A stretch of 64,000 nucleotides of DNA from Marinomonas sp. SBI8L. GTDB lineage: Bacteria > Pseudomonadota > Gammaproteobacteria > Pseudomonadales > Marinomonadaceae. Both the position numbers and the translations under genes were made by a program. This document shows positions 37,564-46,867 of this stretch, in pieces; within the stretch, counting starts at the first letter, position 1; each line of letters opens with the position of its first letter. The stretch covers positions 1 to 64,000 of the forward strand of contig NZ_JSEO01000021.1 of the NCBI RefSeq assembly GCF_001624705.1, in the 5' to 3' direction. Below the pieces are notes generated by a model. That model was given only the letters and a program-made list of their open reading frames with translations, made no database searches and was not told the DNA's origin.

Positions 37564-39516
37564 TCAGTCCATATCCACCGCACTTCCAAGCACATAACCT
37601 TGAGCAGCATAGATATCAAAGCGTTGAAGGATTTCCCACTGCTCCTCACTTTCCACCCCAGTTGCAACCACTTGGATATGTAACGAATTAAACATTTTAC
37701 ATAGAGTATGCATAAAGAAGGATTCAGATTTATTGCCTACCGCCATACGAGTATATGACGCATCCACTTTGACGTAATCTGGCATTAAATTTTGCAGATA
37801 CTGGAATGCTGAAAACTGCTTACCCACATTATCTATACCAAACTTAACCTTATGTTTTTTGAAGGTTTTCGACAAAATAATGGCATGGTCTTCTGTATTC
37901 AATACACTCTGTTCTGAAATTTCAAAACACAAGTGCTCTTTCACTTGATCTGATAAGGTATCTAACTTTTTATCTAACCAATTAATAAAACTAGGCTTAA
38001 CATATGCCGATGCTGATAAGTTAATCGTAAGTGAGTTTTTCTCTTGTGCTTGTTCAATATAGTCGATAACTTTTTCAATAATGACTTGGTCGACCTGCTC
38101 ACCTAAATCAAACTGTTCTGCCAAGCTGATAAAGTAGCCCGCATGATATTGCTTGCCCTCATATTCTAAACTTGCAAATACTTCTTCATGAAGAAGTGCC
38201 TGTTGATTTTCGAGTTGCGCCACTTTCTGCTTACGCAAACGAAAGGCTTTATTCTCGATACCAAACTCAAGCATTTCTTTCCAAGCAAGTCGGCCTATCG
38301 CCACTTGTTTATCATCATCTAGGCCAAATACTTTGACTTGGTTAATGCCCATACTTCTAGCAGAACGTAAAGCACTATCCACCTGCGCCATGGCTTTGGA
38401 CTTCTCAACAGAGTCATCGAGAATGACAGCCCCTATATTTGCCACACCTTCTGAATAGGTTGTTTGAGTCGCCACAAGCTTATATAGCGAAGCCATGATG
38501 TTATCCACCAGCTTAACGAGAGAGTCATGGTCAATATGATGCACTAGAACAATAAAGTCAGCCCCAGATAAACGAGCTACTGTACTGCTACTGGCGCACT
38601 CGCTTAGTTTATAAGAAACTAGATCAGCCGAGGCTCGAATAAAAGCATCAGCCGCTTCAAAGCCTCTCTCATTATTCAGTTTAGCCAGATCAATTAAGCT
38701 GATTAAAATTAGACCATCAGTCGCCCTATCCGTTTCTGCAAAATGTGCCGATGCTTGGCTATCAAAAAAGTGTCGATTACCTAAGCCACTTACCGGGTCT
38801 TTAAAAGCTTTTGCCTGTAACCATTGAGCTGTTTCAGCTTCTGATTCAAATTCTTTTTCTAACTTTTCTGCCATTCTATTCATGGCTTCTACTACACGCT
38901 TTAACTCGCGTGTTTTTGGTAGTTCTTGCATCTTAACAAAGCGTCTTTGCTGAATATCTTCAGCTTGCTTTTCAACCGCCACCAAAGGTTTAAAGATCCA
39001 TTTAAGGGTACCAGCCCCCACTGCAAGGGTTAGAAAGCCAATCAAGCCAAACCAAAAAAGTAGCTCGCCACTGGCCAACCACAACTGATAATAACCGTAA
39101 CCAGCATTACCTGTGATATAGACTTGGCCTAGCTCATTCCAACCATTAGAAATGATGGCATTAGCCGTTGGCACATCAAAATCTATGGCGTTAATAAACC
39201 AATCAGGCACACCTTGAATTTGAGTCGGCTCAGCTCTCACAATATGCTCGTCATTGGCATAAACATGAATCTTAACCTCAGCCACATAACCACTATCAAA
39301 GACTGCCAGAATACTAGACTCAACGGCGGTGTAATCTTCCATACTCATAAAATCAGAGACAGACATAGAAAGTGAGTTCGCAGAGTCTTGAGTAGTCGAT
39401 GCCAGTTGATTAACCAAATACTCTTTAGTGGTATTAAAGTTAATCGCCATTACCACAACTAACATCAGGGTAAATATCACGACTATGGTGAACATTAACT
39501 GCCTAAATAACGTCAT
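37564..39516 (-). CDS. lapD: LapD-type c-di-GMP receptor
   Basis: LapD senses cytoplasmic c-di-GMP and, when bound, holds the periplasmic protease LapG away from the adhesin. The 650 residues have two membrane helices (about 5-25 and 152-175) around a periplasmic domain, a HAMP segment, a GGDEF-like domain with the degenerate ARLSGADF, and an EAL-like domain in which the EAL motif is altered (LHEEVFASL). Loss of both catalytic motifs fits a binding-only receptor. LapG is encoded just upstream. Confidence 0.9.
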   Translation of the reverse strand: MTLFRQLMFTIVVIFTLMLVVVMAINFNTTKEYLVNQLASTTQDSANSLSMSVSDFMSMEDYTAVESSILAVFDSGYVAEVKIHVYANDEHIVRAEPTQIQGVPDWFINAIDFDVPTANAIISNGWNELGQVYITGNAGYGYYQLWLASGELLFWFGLIGFLTLAVGAGTLKWIFKPLVAVEKQAEDIQQRRFVKMQELPKTRELKRVVEAMNRMAEKLEKEFESEAETAQWLQAKAFKDPVSGLGNRHFFDSQASAHFAETDRATDGLILISLIDLAKLNNERGFEAADAFIRASADLVSYKLSECASSSTVARLSGADFIVLVHHIDHDSLVKLVDNIMASLYKLVATQTTYSEGVANIGAVILDDSVEKSKAMAQVDSALRSARSMGINQVKVFGLDDDKQVAIGRLAWKEMLEFGIENKAFRLRKQKVAQLENQQALLHEEVFASLEYEGKQYHAGYFISLAEQFDLGEQVDQVIIEKVIDYIEQAQEKNSLTINLSASAYVKPSFINWLDKKLDTLSDQVKEHLCFEISEQSVLNTEDHAIILSKTFKKHKVKFGIDNVGKQFSAFQYLQNLMPDYVKVDASYTRMAVGNKSESFFMHTLCKMFNSLHIQVVATGVESEEQWEILQRFDIYAAQGYVLGSAVDMD

Positions 39517-39592
39517 TTTGCTGCTCCATGGTCTAATTTAGCGGCATTGAAAAACATAAACACCAATACCCATTCTTTTATCGTTGTTTGTT

Positions 39593-40243
39593 TCAATTGA
39601 AGTCCTCCAACCGATTATTCAAATCTGTCCATAAACTTAATCGAGAAGAACCACCAACCAATTCACCGCGCCCTTTAGCTTTCGATAACCAAAGGTTTTT
39701 AGCGTTGAATGAATAGATAGGTAAAAGGTCTCTACGCTTTGATGCAGGTTTTAATTGCTTGTCTAGATTATCAAGCAAGACAGGGACTGAGGTGGGCTTG
39801 TTGTAGAAAGCCAACACCATATGGTGTTGATTAAGGCTTAAAGATTTAACATAAACTAAACGCAGTTTGTCATCACTGATGCCAAGCTCCCTTAGGGTAA
39901 AATACTTAGCTATCGTGAAATCTTCACAATCTCCCGCCATGGTTCCAAGAAATTCAACTGGGGTGGCCCAATAGTCTTCTTGCCCCCAATGAATAATGTC
40001 ATCAACAAAATCCATCTGATTAAAAAAATCATTAACACGAGTGAGCTTTTGCAGTTCACTCGCATCTTGATTCTCGGCGACTAAATCCCGCCAAGTTCTA
40101 ACACGCTTCACCGCTCTTTCGCCATATTTCACCTCAACCGAGGCAAACAAGGCTTGATATTTTTCTGGCGCAGCAATAATTACTAGGCTGAGCGCCCCAA
40201 TTATCATTGGCAGAAAATAGCGTTTAAGTGAAGCTAGAGTCAT
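39593..40243 (-). CDS. lapG: LapG-type periplasmic cysteine protease
   Basis: LapG cuts the N-terminus of a surface adhesin and releases the cell from a biofilm. The 216 residues contain an N-terminal hydrophobic segment (about 10-26) for export and a transglutaminase-like fold. The catalytic triad is visible: Cys106 (GDCEDF), His141 (HHMVLAFY) and Asp158 (VLLDNLD). It forms a likely two-gene operon with lapD, 76 bases apart. The adhesin substrate is not encoded in this window. Confidence 0.92.
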   Translation of the reverse strand: MTLASLKRYFLPMIIGALSLVIIAAPEKYQALFASVEVKYGERAVKRVRTWRDLVAENQDASELQKLTRVNDFFNQMDFVDDIIHWGQEDYWATPVEFLGTMAGDCEDFTIAKYFTLRELGISDDKLRLVYVKSLSLNQHHMVLAFYNKPTSVPVLLDNLDKQLKPASKRRDLLPIYSFNAKNLWLSKAKGRGELVGGSSRLSLWTDLNNRLEDFN

Positions 40244-40305
40244 AAAAGGCTCTAATCCTATGTGTCATTTAAAAAGCATTGAGGTAATTTTAGTCTATTA
40301 AGACA

Positions 40306-40602
40306 TTACTTCTTTGTGACTTGATCAAATTTTGCTAATTGCTCTTTGCTAGCGCTTACTTGATGCTTTTGTTTCCAATCTTCATAAGGTTCACCGTAAA
40401 CATACTCACGGGCTTTGTCGTAATCCATTTCTAGATCACGCGCTTCATGTTCAGCCAAATACCACTTACTCAAACAGTTACGGCAAAAGCCAGCAAGGTT
40501 CATTAGGTCAATATTTTGGGCATCTTTACGCTCATCTAAGTGAGCCAATAAACGTCTTAATACAGCGGCTTCTATTTCTGTTTGTTGCTTATCAGTTGAC
40601 AT
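40306..40602 (-). CDS. DUF1244 protein
   Basis: This protein of about 98 residues is rich in helices and contains FCRNCLSKWYLAEHEARDLEMDYDKAREYVYGEPYEDWK, whose pattern defines the DUF1244 family of unknown function. I start at MSTDKQQTEIE (40602), since it is better placed after GGAA; a start four codons earlier is also open. It follows the DTW-domain gene by 25 bases, so the two are probably co-transcribed. Confidence 0.85.
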   Translation of the reverse strand: MSTDKQQTEIEAAVLRRLLAHLDERKDAQNIDLMNLAGFCRNCLSKWYLAEHEARDLEMDYDKAREYVYGEPYEDWKQKHQVSASKEQLAKFDQVTKK

Positions 40603-40627
40603 ATTCGTTTCCATCTAAAGGGATTAG

Positions 40628-41206
40628 TTATTCATGTGTTGGCCTTTGCTGCCATAAACGTGCTTGGGCTTTGACCATAAAATCCACTAAGGGTTTCGTC
40701 TCTTTACCCGTTATTAATTTGCTGGCATGAGCCAAAGCCTCCAAACTAGACAAAGCATCTAAACTAGGTGCTTTTCTAATTTCATAAACACTTTGAGGGC
40801 TAATAGCAAAACTCACTTTAGGTAGCGCCTGTAACTCAGGATAAAGTTGAAGCAATTTATAAGCTTTACGCCAAGTTGCATCAATAAGGACAATACCTTC
40901 TATTCGCTTTTTATCCAGCTCAGGAAAATACTCTAATGCTTGGCTAGTTTCACCTGGATACAACAAGCACCAATTATGATTAATTGCCTCAAAATAATCC
41001 GTATTTTCAACATCATTTTCGGGCAAGATAATACACTGCACATCAGGCCAAACTTGTGCTACCAGCTTAATCGTATTTTTGGCATGCTTGGCTTCTTTAG
41101 GATGCTGAAATATCACTATCTTCAAGGGCTGCACCAAATTCGGAATCAAATCACAGATACATTGCTTGACTAAATAGTGACATTTTTCACAATAGTTTCG
41201 TGCCAT
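40628..41206 (-). CDS. tapT: DTW-domain tRNA-uridine aminocarboxypropyltransferase
   Basis: Proteins of this family (E. coli TapT/YfiP) add an aminocarboxypropyl group to uridine 47 of tRNA. The 192 residues begin with a four-cysteine zinc-binding motif (YCEKCHYLVKQCICD), then the SAM-binding segment IFQHPKEAKHAKNTIKL. The family DxTW motif appears as DATWRKAYKL. It lies just downstream of pdxJ. The assignment to TapT rather than another DTW subfamily rests on length and the cysteine set. Confidence 0.85.
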   Translation of the reverse strand: MARNYCEKCHYLVKQCICDLIPNLVQPLKIVIFQHPKEAKHAKNTIKLVAQVWPDVQCIILPENDVENTDYFEAINHNWCLLYPGETSQALEYFPELDKKRIEGIVLIDATWRKAYKLLQLYPELQALPKVSFAISPQSVYEIRKAPSLDALSSLEALAHASKLITGKETKPLVDFMVKAQARLWQQRPTHE

Positions 41207-41229
41207 ATACTTAATGTGTTCGTCTAACC

Positions 41230-41955
41230 CTAGGATAGTCGATCAAGATAAGCCTGCACCACATTGTTCCAACCCATATCCAAGGATTCAACAGTAAGCG
41301 CATGGCCAATAGACACTTCAGTAATTAAGCCTGAATCACACAATGCTTTTACATTTTCTAAATCAAGATCATGTCCTGCATTTACCGCAAGGCCTGCATC
41401 AACGGCTGCTTGTGCCGCTTCATTATATTTAGCTAATACCTTTTCTTGGTCGTCGCTTGCATAAGCATTCGCATACGCTTCTGTGTATAGCTCGACACGG
41501 TCTGCACCGGTATCTTTTGCCATTTTCATTGCATCTGCTTCTGGATCCATAAAGAGACACACACGAATTCCAGCAGCTTGAAGCTTATTGATAATAGGAA
41601 CAAGGGTTTCAGAATCACGACCTAAGTTCCAACCATGATCCGAGGTAAGCTGGTTCGGATCATCAGGCACTAGCGTGCATTGCTCTGGGACAACTTCAAG
41701 CACCACATCCAAGAAAGCCTGATCAGGGAAACCTTCAATATTAAGCTCTTTACCTGGGTATTGGGCCAATAGGGCTTTTAGGTCTCTTGCATCTTGATAA
41801 GTCGCATGACGTTGATCAGGACGAGGATGAATCGTAATACCAAATGCCCCTAAATCCAGCGTCTTTTTAGCGACTTGAACCATATTAGGGTAATCACGAC
41901 CACGAGAGTTTCTTAATAGGCCGATTTTATTTAAATTTACACTTAAATGAGTCAT
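41230..41955 (-). CDS. pdxJ: Pyridoxine 5'-phosphate synthase
   Basis: PdxJ condenses 1-deoxyxylulose 5-phosphate with 3-amino-2-oxopropyl phosphate to form the vitamin B6 ring. I start at MTHLSVNLNKIGLLRNSRG (41955), 241 residues, the usual length; the longer reading begins with TTG and has an uncharacteristic leader. Catalytic glutamate and histidine motifs are present: ITIHPRPDQRH, ELNIEGFP, and VNAGHDLDLENV. Most gammaproteobacteria place pdxJ after recO; here it is separate. Confidence 0.95.
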   Translation of the reverse strand: MTHLSVNLNKIGLLRNSRGRDYPNMVQVAKKTLDLGAFGITIHPRPDQRHATYQDARDLKALLAQYPGKELNIEGFPDQAFLDVVLEVVPEQCTLVPDDPNQLTSDHGWNLGRDSETLVPIINKLQAAGIRVCLFMDPEADAMKMAKDTGADRVELYTEAYANAYASDDQEKVLAKYNEAAQAAVDAGLAVNAGHDLDLENVKALCDSGLITEVSIGHALTVESLDMGWNNVVQAYLDRLS

Positions 41956-42513
41956 GTTATTTCTATCTACTGAGACTGAGTTAATCTCATTATATGACAA
42001 TGTATACCCTGACTTTCAATCAATTGTTTTATAATCTGGTTTATTTATAGGTTTTTGTTTAAAAAAGGAATTTTTAACACCTACTGAAACTGATAATGGT
42101 TCAATATTTTTCCAACCCTCATCCATGCATGCTGAATTAAGCAAATATTTAGTAAGATCACACAGAAGTGAACTTTCTTCGCCTTTTTATGTCACAGTTT
42201 AAGGAACCTACGATTAAGTTACCTCTTCTCAGTCTTTTCAGAAAAAGCGTCAAGCAAGGCGTCACTTTGCCGCTTTTTTCTGATAAGAGCTGTAGGCACC
42301 TTTCGAAAAGGGACAACACGGAGTGACACTTTTTCTGAAAGACCCTAAGGGCGTGGTCTAAAAGCCCTATCTTTAAGTTGAGGGCCTTATCAATAGAATA
42401 ACTATTAAGTTACGCCTCTCGCCATAAATCTAAGCGCTTTTATCCCCACGCTGAGGCGGGAGGACTTATTCGCAGGTTCCATAATCAAAACTTTGGGTAG
42501 GAAATAAATCTTA
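41956..42513. other. Intergenic region holding a composite repeat
   Basis: This 558-base gap has no gene. Its second half is the palindromic element at 42203-42480. The first half, near pdxJ, is AT-rich and should contain the pdxJ promoter; I could not pick one with confidence. Confidence 0.5.
42203..42480. repeat. Composite palindromic repeat element
   Basis: The 278-base element starts with GGAACCTACGATTAAGTT and ends with the inverted counterpart GGACTTATTCGCAGGTTCC. Inside are nested imperfect hairpins: CAGAAAAAGCG with CGCTTTTTTCTG near 42240-42282, and GCCTCTCGCC with GGCGGGAGG near 42414-42463. A second internal ATTAAGTTAC copy (near 42404) suggests two joined units. The right end matches the short copy at 144-224 over GAGGACTTATTCGCA. 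I see no target duplication or open reading frame, so it resembles a MITE or REP-type cluster. Confidence 0.6.
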
Positions 42514-43431
42514 ATGCGCTCACTTAAAAAACTCTCATCCTTCATTAAGCTGTCTTTAACCAGCCTTATTGCGTTTGTCTTAGCGGCTTGCTCTGGTACT
42601 GACCAGCTTGATCAAATCAGCAAGAACGAGTTCATCACAGAAAGAGTGAGTCAAACCCAGATAAATCAGAGAACGTTGAAACTACCCGGTTATCAATTAC
42701 ATTATGTCTCTAATACTCCTGTAGATGCTAATACTGAAGCAAAAGACAGCCTTGTATTTGTCCACGGAACACCAGGTGGCTGGGGCACTTTCTCTCGCTA
42801 TTTTGAAGATGAAACCCTACTTAGCGCCTTCACTATTAATTCGATCGACCGCCCGGGCTGGGGTGAATCTAGCTACCCAGGCAAACGTTTCCCAACCAGT
42901 TTAAGTAACCAATCAGCCCTTTTAGGCCCTTTGTTAGAAGAGATATGGCGTGATAACAATCAAGAGAAGCTTATTCTTGTCGGCCACTCTTTAGGTGGCT
43001 CTCTTGTTCCAAAACTTGCTGCAGATTACCCACATTTTGTGAAAGCGATTGTCGTCCTAGCTGGAGATTTAGACCCAGTAATGGCAGAAGCAAGATGGTT
43101 TAATAACCTGCTTTCTTTTATTCCCAACTTTTTGATTCCTGACACCTGGTATAACTCCAATGAAGAAGTCTTAGACATCGCACCTAGTTTGGCTAACTTG
43201 CAATCTCAATTCGCAAAAATTACCATGCCCATCACCATAGTACAGGGTACGGAAGACGGTTTAGTACGTCCTGGCAGTGCTGCCATGGCAGACAAAATAT
43301 TCCCTAAAGCCAAGTTAAATACTGTTTGGCTTGAAGGGGCTGGACATATTATTAACATGACTCATCAAGAGGATGTTAATGCCGCCATTTTTAGCATTGC
43401 CGGTAAACCAATGCCAACTTCCTTGCTTTAA
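42514..43431 (+). CDS. Alpha/beta hydrolase lipoprotein
   Basis: The 305 residues start with a lipoprotein signal (charged start, hydrophobic core, lipobox LAAC with Cys26). The hydrolase fold shows the oxyanion segment FVHGTPGGWGTF, the nucleophile elbow GHSLGGS, and the catalytic histidine in GAGHIINMTH, with an acid in QGTEDGLV. It should be an envelope-anchored serine esterase or peptidase of unknown substrate. It precedes the Tag-like gene by 23 bases, a likely two-gene transcript. Confidence 0.85.
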   Translation: MRSLKKLSSFIKLSLTSLIAFVLAACSGTDQLDQISKNEFITERVSQTQINQRTLKLPGYQLHYVSNTPVDANTEAKDSLVFVHGTPGGWGTFSRYFEDETLLSAFTINSIDRPGWGESSYPGKRFPTSLSNQSALLGPLLEEIWRDNNQEKLILVGHSLGGSLVPKLAADYPHFVKAIVVLAGDLDPVMAEARWFNNLLSFIPNFLIPDTWYNSNEEVLDIAPSLANLQSQFAKITMPITIVQGTEDGLVRPGSAAMADKIFPKAKLNTVWLEGAGHIINMTHQEDVNAAIFSIAGKPMPTSLL

Positions 43432-43454
43432 CCTAAGTTTTAAAAGGATTAGAA

Positions 43455-44138
43455 ATGAGTCAAGCTTACGAAGCATTTGACAGTATTTATCAAAGAGCTG
43501 CCCAACGTCATCAGGGTGAAGCCGCACTTGAAACCTTATTAGATAAACCTTTAAGCCAAGAAGCGCTTGCTGCAATTGGCGATGATCGCTGGTTAGCCGC
43601 CATGACTCAGAAAATCTTTCAGTCAGGTATTAGTTGGCAAGTCGTACGTAATAAATGGCCAAACTTTGAAGCGGCTTTTTTTGGATTTGATATTGAAAAA
43701 ATGCTGCTAATCAGTGACGAGATGTGGGAAGAAAAAGCCAGAGACGCTAGCATCATACGTAATTTCACCAAGGTTATGACCATCAGAGAAAATGCCTTGA
43801 TGATGTACGAAGCTAGTCTTAAACATGGCAGTTTTGCCAATATGGTTGCTAACTGGCCAAGTTCAGACATTATTGGACTTTGGGCATACCTTAAAAAAGA
43901 AGGTAAACGTCTAGGTGGTAACACAGGCCCTTACTCATTACGTATTATGGGTAAAGATACCTTTATTCTAAGCCGTGATGTGGAAGGCTATCTTAGAAAT
44001 AGAGAGATTATAACCACTGGTCGCGACACCCAAGCCGCTTGGCGTGCAGCTCAAGATGCCTTCAACCATTGGCAGCAAGAGAGTCAGCGTCCAATGACTC
44101 AAATCAGCCAGATTATTGCCTACAGTGTTAATCACTAA
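43455..44138 (+). CDS. DNA-3-methyladenine glycosylase I-like protein
   Basis: This 227-residue protein resembles Tag in the helix-hairpin-helix core (MTQKIFQSGISWQVVRNKWPNF and FDIEKMLLISDEMWEE). Tag removes N3-methyladenine from DNA. However, the protein has no cysteine at all, so the zinc-binding Cys/His set of E. coli Tag is absent, and the N-terminus differs (AYEAFDSIYQRAAQRHQG). It thus belongs to a divergent branch whose activity may differ. AAGGA precedes the ATG. Confidence 0.8.
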   Translation: MSQAYEAFDSIYQRAAQRHQGEAALETLLDKPLSQEALAAIGDDRWLAAMTQKIFQSGISWQVVRNKWPNFEAAFFGFDIEKMLLISDEMWEEKARDASIIRNFTKVMTIRENALMMYEASLKHGSFANMVANWPSSDIIGLWAYLKKEGKRLGGNTGPYSLRIMGKDTFILSRDVEGYLRNREIITTGRDTQAAWRAAQDAFNHWQQESQRPMTQISQIIAYSVNH

Positions 44139-44170
44139 AACCAATAATTTTAAAAAAGAGCCAGTACTTT

Positions 44171-44203
44171 CAAAAAGAGCATGTTCAATTTAATCATGCT
44201 CTT
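44171..44203 (-). terminator. Terminator of the glycosyltransferase operon
   Basis: AAGAGCATG (44175-44183) pairs with CATGCTCTT (44195-44203) around an 11-base loop. On the minus strand the stem runs into TTTTT. It ends the GT2-GT39 transcript, 32 bases past the stop, and faces the convergent Tag-like gene. Confidence 0.75.
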
Positions 44204-44235
44204 ATACTGCTTAAGATAAATAAGTTATCAACGCC

Positions 44236-45696
44236 CTATTCTGGGTTTATACAATAAAGCAGATAACGTTTTTTAGACTCCCCTCTCACCTCACAGCCAA
44301 ATCGCTTAATCTTAGTTGCCATAGACTTTTTCGCTAAAACGATAAAACTAGGACGTTTAAGTTTAGAACGGTACGAAGTAAAGCTTTCTACTTGGCTCAC
44401 TGCTTTCCCATTCGAATAAAATTGGGCCGAAAATGGACGTTTCCCTAAATAAACAAGATCACTTTTTTTTGCTTCTTGCTGTTTACTCCAAACCTGCATC
44501 AAACTTTTTTCTGATTGCTTTGATGTCCAGCCATTACTTATCGCAAAAATTAATACAGATAATAAAATGGGTGTAAACAACGCCAGTTTAAACACATGCT
44601 CTGAGAGATTTTGCCTTTCATGATAAGCCATAATTAATAAGGCAATTGCCGGTAATATTGGCATCAAATAGCTGTGTAAAATATTGCCAGCAAAACTAAA
44701 TAAGATAAGTGGCGCTAACACCCAGCACCATAAGAAACTGATGTAGCCGCTATTGGAGGATTGAGTCTCCTTGCCCTGCTTAAATAAACGTATAACCTGA
44801 TAGGCTAATATTGGTGTCCAAGGCAACATTACCACCAGCCAATACAACCAAATAGTGCCACGAGTTTGCTTATGCGCTGTTCCGTAAAGATCACCACTCC
44901 AGCCACTCACCACGTAACGTTTAAAGTGCTCCCCAACAATAAAGTAATTCAAAAAACCTGGGCTCTCATATTCAGCAATAATGTACCAAGGCAAGCTGAT
45001 CACAAGCATGAGTATACTGCCTGAAAACCAAGGTAAAGCTTGGTATAGTCTGCGCCAATGATTGCCAAATAATACCCACAAGAAGATACTCATCCCTACA
45101 AGAACAAGTGCTAAAGGCCCTTTAGATAATAAACCAATAGCTAGACCAACAAAAAATACATAACCCCACAAGCGCGACTTTAATTGCCAAACTTGCCAAA
45201 AGCTCACCATACTCAAAGTAATCGCAAAGGTTAAAGCTGTGTCTGTCATCACAGCACCAGAATACAAACTAAAAGCCGAAGTAGAGGCAAGAACCAATAT
45301 CGCAAGATAAGCCGTTTCAGTTTTTTGATGAGCACTTTTCGCTAATTTGAAAACCAACATCATAACCAGCAAAGAGACCAGAAAGTGTGGCGCACGGGCG
45401 GCAAACTCAGTCACACCCAAGGCGGAAAAGCCCAGCGCACTAAGCCAACTAAACAACGGAGGCTTACCCCAAAATGGAATATCATAATCAAACATAGGGG
45501 TGATCCAGTTCCCCGTTTCAAACATGATACGTGCCATTTCTCCATACCTAGCTTCAGTTGTATCCATCAAAGGGTACAAACCAAGGCTAAAAAACCTGAC
45601 CAATAAGCACAAGAGCAAGAGTGCAACGGCTTTTTGTTGCAAACTAAAACGACTTGTCTGCTTTATAGAAGGTGATCCAGATTCCATTACTGACAT
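44236..45696 (-). CDS. ArnT-like glycosyltransferase family 39 membrane protein
   Basis: This 486-residue inner-membrane protein has about ten to twelve hydrophobic segments. The first periplasmic loop contains the GT39 signature (LYPLMDTTEARYGEMARIM, with the catalytic acidic residues, then WGKPPLFSWL). Such enzymes transfer a sugar from a polyprenyl phosphate donor to lipid A or protein. ArnT adds aminoarabinose to lipid A. The upstream GT2 gene overlaps it by ten bases and could make the donor. No other arn genes are here, so the sugar is unknown. Confidence 0.88.
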   Translation of the reverse strand: MSVMESGSPSIKQTSRFSLQQKAVALLLLCLLVRFFSLGLYPLMDTTEARYGEMARIMFETGNWITPMFDYDIPFWGKPPLFSWLSALGFSALGVTEFAARAPHFLVSLLVMMLVFKLAKSAHQKTETAYLAILVLASTSAFSLYSGAVMTDTALTFAITLSMVSFWQVWQLKSRLWGYVFFVGLAIGLLSKGPLALVLVGMSIFLWVLFGNHWRRLYQALPWFSGSILMLVISLPWYIIAEYESPGFLNYFIVGEHFKRYVVSGWSGDLYGTAHKQTRGTIWLYWLVVMLPWTPILAYQVIRLFKQGKETQSSNSGYISFLWCWVLAPLILFSFAGNILHSYLMPILPAIALLIMAYHERQNLSEHVFKLALFTPILLSVLIFAISNGWTSKQSEKSLMQVWSKQQEAKKSDLVYLGKRPFSAQFYSNGKAVSQVESFTSYRSKLKRPSFIVLAKKSMATKIKRFGCEVRGESKKRYLLYCINPE

Positions 45697-46712
45697 GAAA
45701 GCTCACCCTCAACTTGCTTGGTTTTTTGCTGCTTATTATGCTCCATCAACAGGTACACAGGTCTTTGCTTGGCTTCGATAAAGAGCCGGCCTATGTACTC
45801 ACCTAATAACCCAATGGATAAAAGTTGTACGCTACCCAAGAAGAGGATAACGGTAATTAGTGAAGGATAGCCTGCCACCGCCTCTCCAAACATGAGGGTT
45901 TTCACCAAGATAACGATCAGCATGGCCAAAGCACACAAAGAGGTAATCACACCTGCAACCGTGGCAATTCTTAAGGGCTTAATACTGAAAGAAGACACCC
46001 CTTCAAAAGCAAGATCCAATAACTTTAAGAAATTCCATTTTGTCTCTCCCGCAAGTCTTGGGTCACGATCAAACTGTAAGCAAGCCCGTTTAAAACCAGG
46101 CCAAGCAAACAAGCCCTTCATAAAGCGTGTTTTTTCAGGCAAAGCATTAATTTCATCAACGACTCTGCGATCTAGTAAACGAAAATCCCCTACATTTTCA
46201 GGAATGGGAATGTCACTTAAATAGCTCATCAGTTTATAAAACAAGGCCGCACTTTTACGCTTAAACCAACCTTCACCGTGACGTACGCGTCGCTGCATAT
46301 CGACTACATCGAAGCCTTGTTGCCAGCTTTCTAACATTTGTAATATCAACTCTGGCGGATCTTGTAAGTCAGCATCAATTAAAACAACTGCTCGGCCTTG
46401 GCTCGCCTTAAGCCCAGCTGTCATCGCCGCTTCTTTACCAAAATTACGGCTCAAACTTAAGGTTTGAATTTGATGATGCTGACTCTTAAGTTGGCTCACT
46501 AACAGCCAGCTAGCATCATTGCTGCCATCATCCACATAAACAATTTCACATTGCTGACCTATTTCATCCAAGACCTTAATCAACCTTTGATGACACTGAA
46601 GTAGAACCGCTTCCTCATTATAAAAAGGCACAATGACTGACAACAAAATATTGGGCTCTTGGTCGTGACGGCCTAACTGAGGGAGCTTATTTGATAACGC
46701 AATGATAGACAT
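45687..46712 (-). CDS. GT2 polyprenyl-phosphate glycosyltransferase (ArnC/DPM1-like)
   Basis: This 341-residue enzyme should load a sugar onto undecaprenyl phosphate. The GT-A domain shows LSVIVPFYNEEAVLLQCH, VYVDDGSNDASW, the metal-binding DADLQDPPELI and SLSRNFGKEAAMTAGL; two membrane helices follow (about 240-265 and 275-300). It overlaps the ArnT-like gene. It is transcribed away from the two-component system at 46868, which may control it, as PmrAB-like systems control lipid A modification genes; this is inference from position. Confidence 0.88.
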   Translation of the reverse strand: MSIIALSNKLPQLGRHDQEPNILLSVIVPFYNEEAVLLQCHQRLIKVLDEIGQQCEIVYVDDGSNDASWLLVSQLKSQHHQIQTLSLSRNFGKEAAMTAGLKASQGRAVVLIDADLQDPPELILQMLESWQQGFDVVDMQRRVRHGEGWFKRKSAALFYKLMSYLSDIPIPENVGDFRLLDRRVVDEINALPEKTRFMKGLFAWPGFKRACLQFDRDPRLAGETKWNFLKLLDLAFEGVSSFSIKPLRIATVAGVITSLCALAMLIVILVKTLMFGEAVAGYPSLITVILFLGSVQLLSIGLLGEYIGRLFIEAKQRPVYLLMEHNKQQKTKQVEGELSCQ

Positions 46713-46867
46713 AACTGACGCCTTAACTTGATAGAAGCATCAGAATAAAGAGACAGATGTCAGCAAAAGGTCAGCGACATTTTTTTGACAAGCTTAAGGT
46801 TACCTTAAGGTTCGATCATTAACCTTCGCACAATCCCCCTTAATTTATCGTCAAAGAGTAACCCTAA

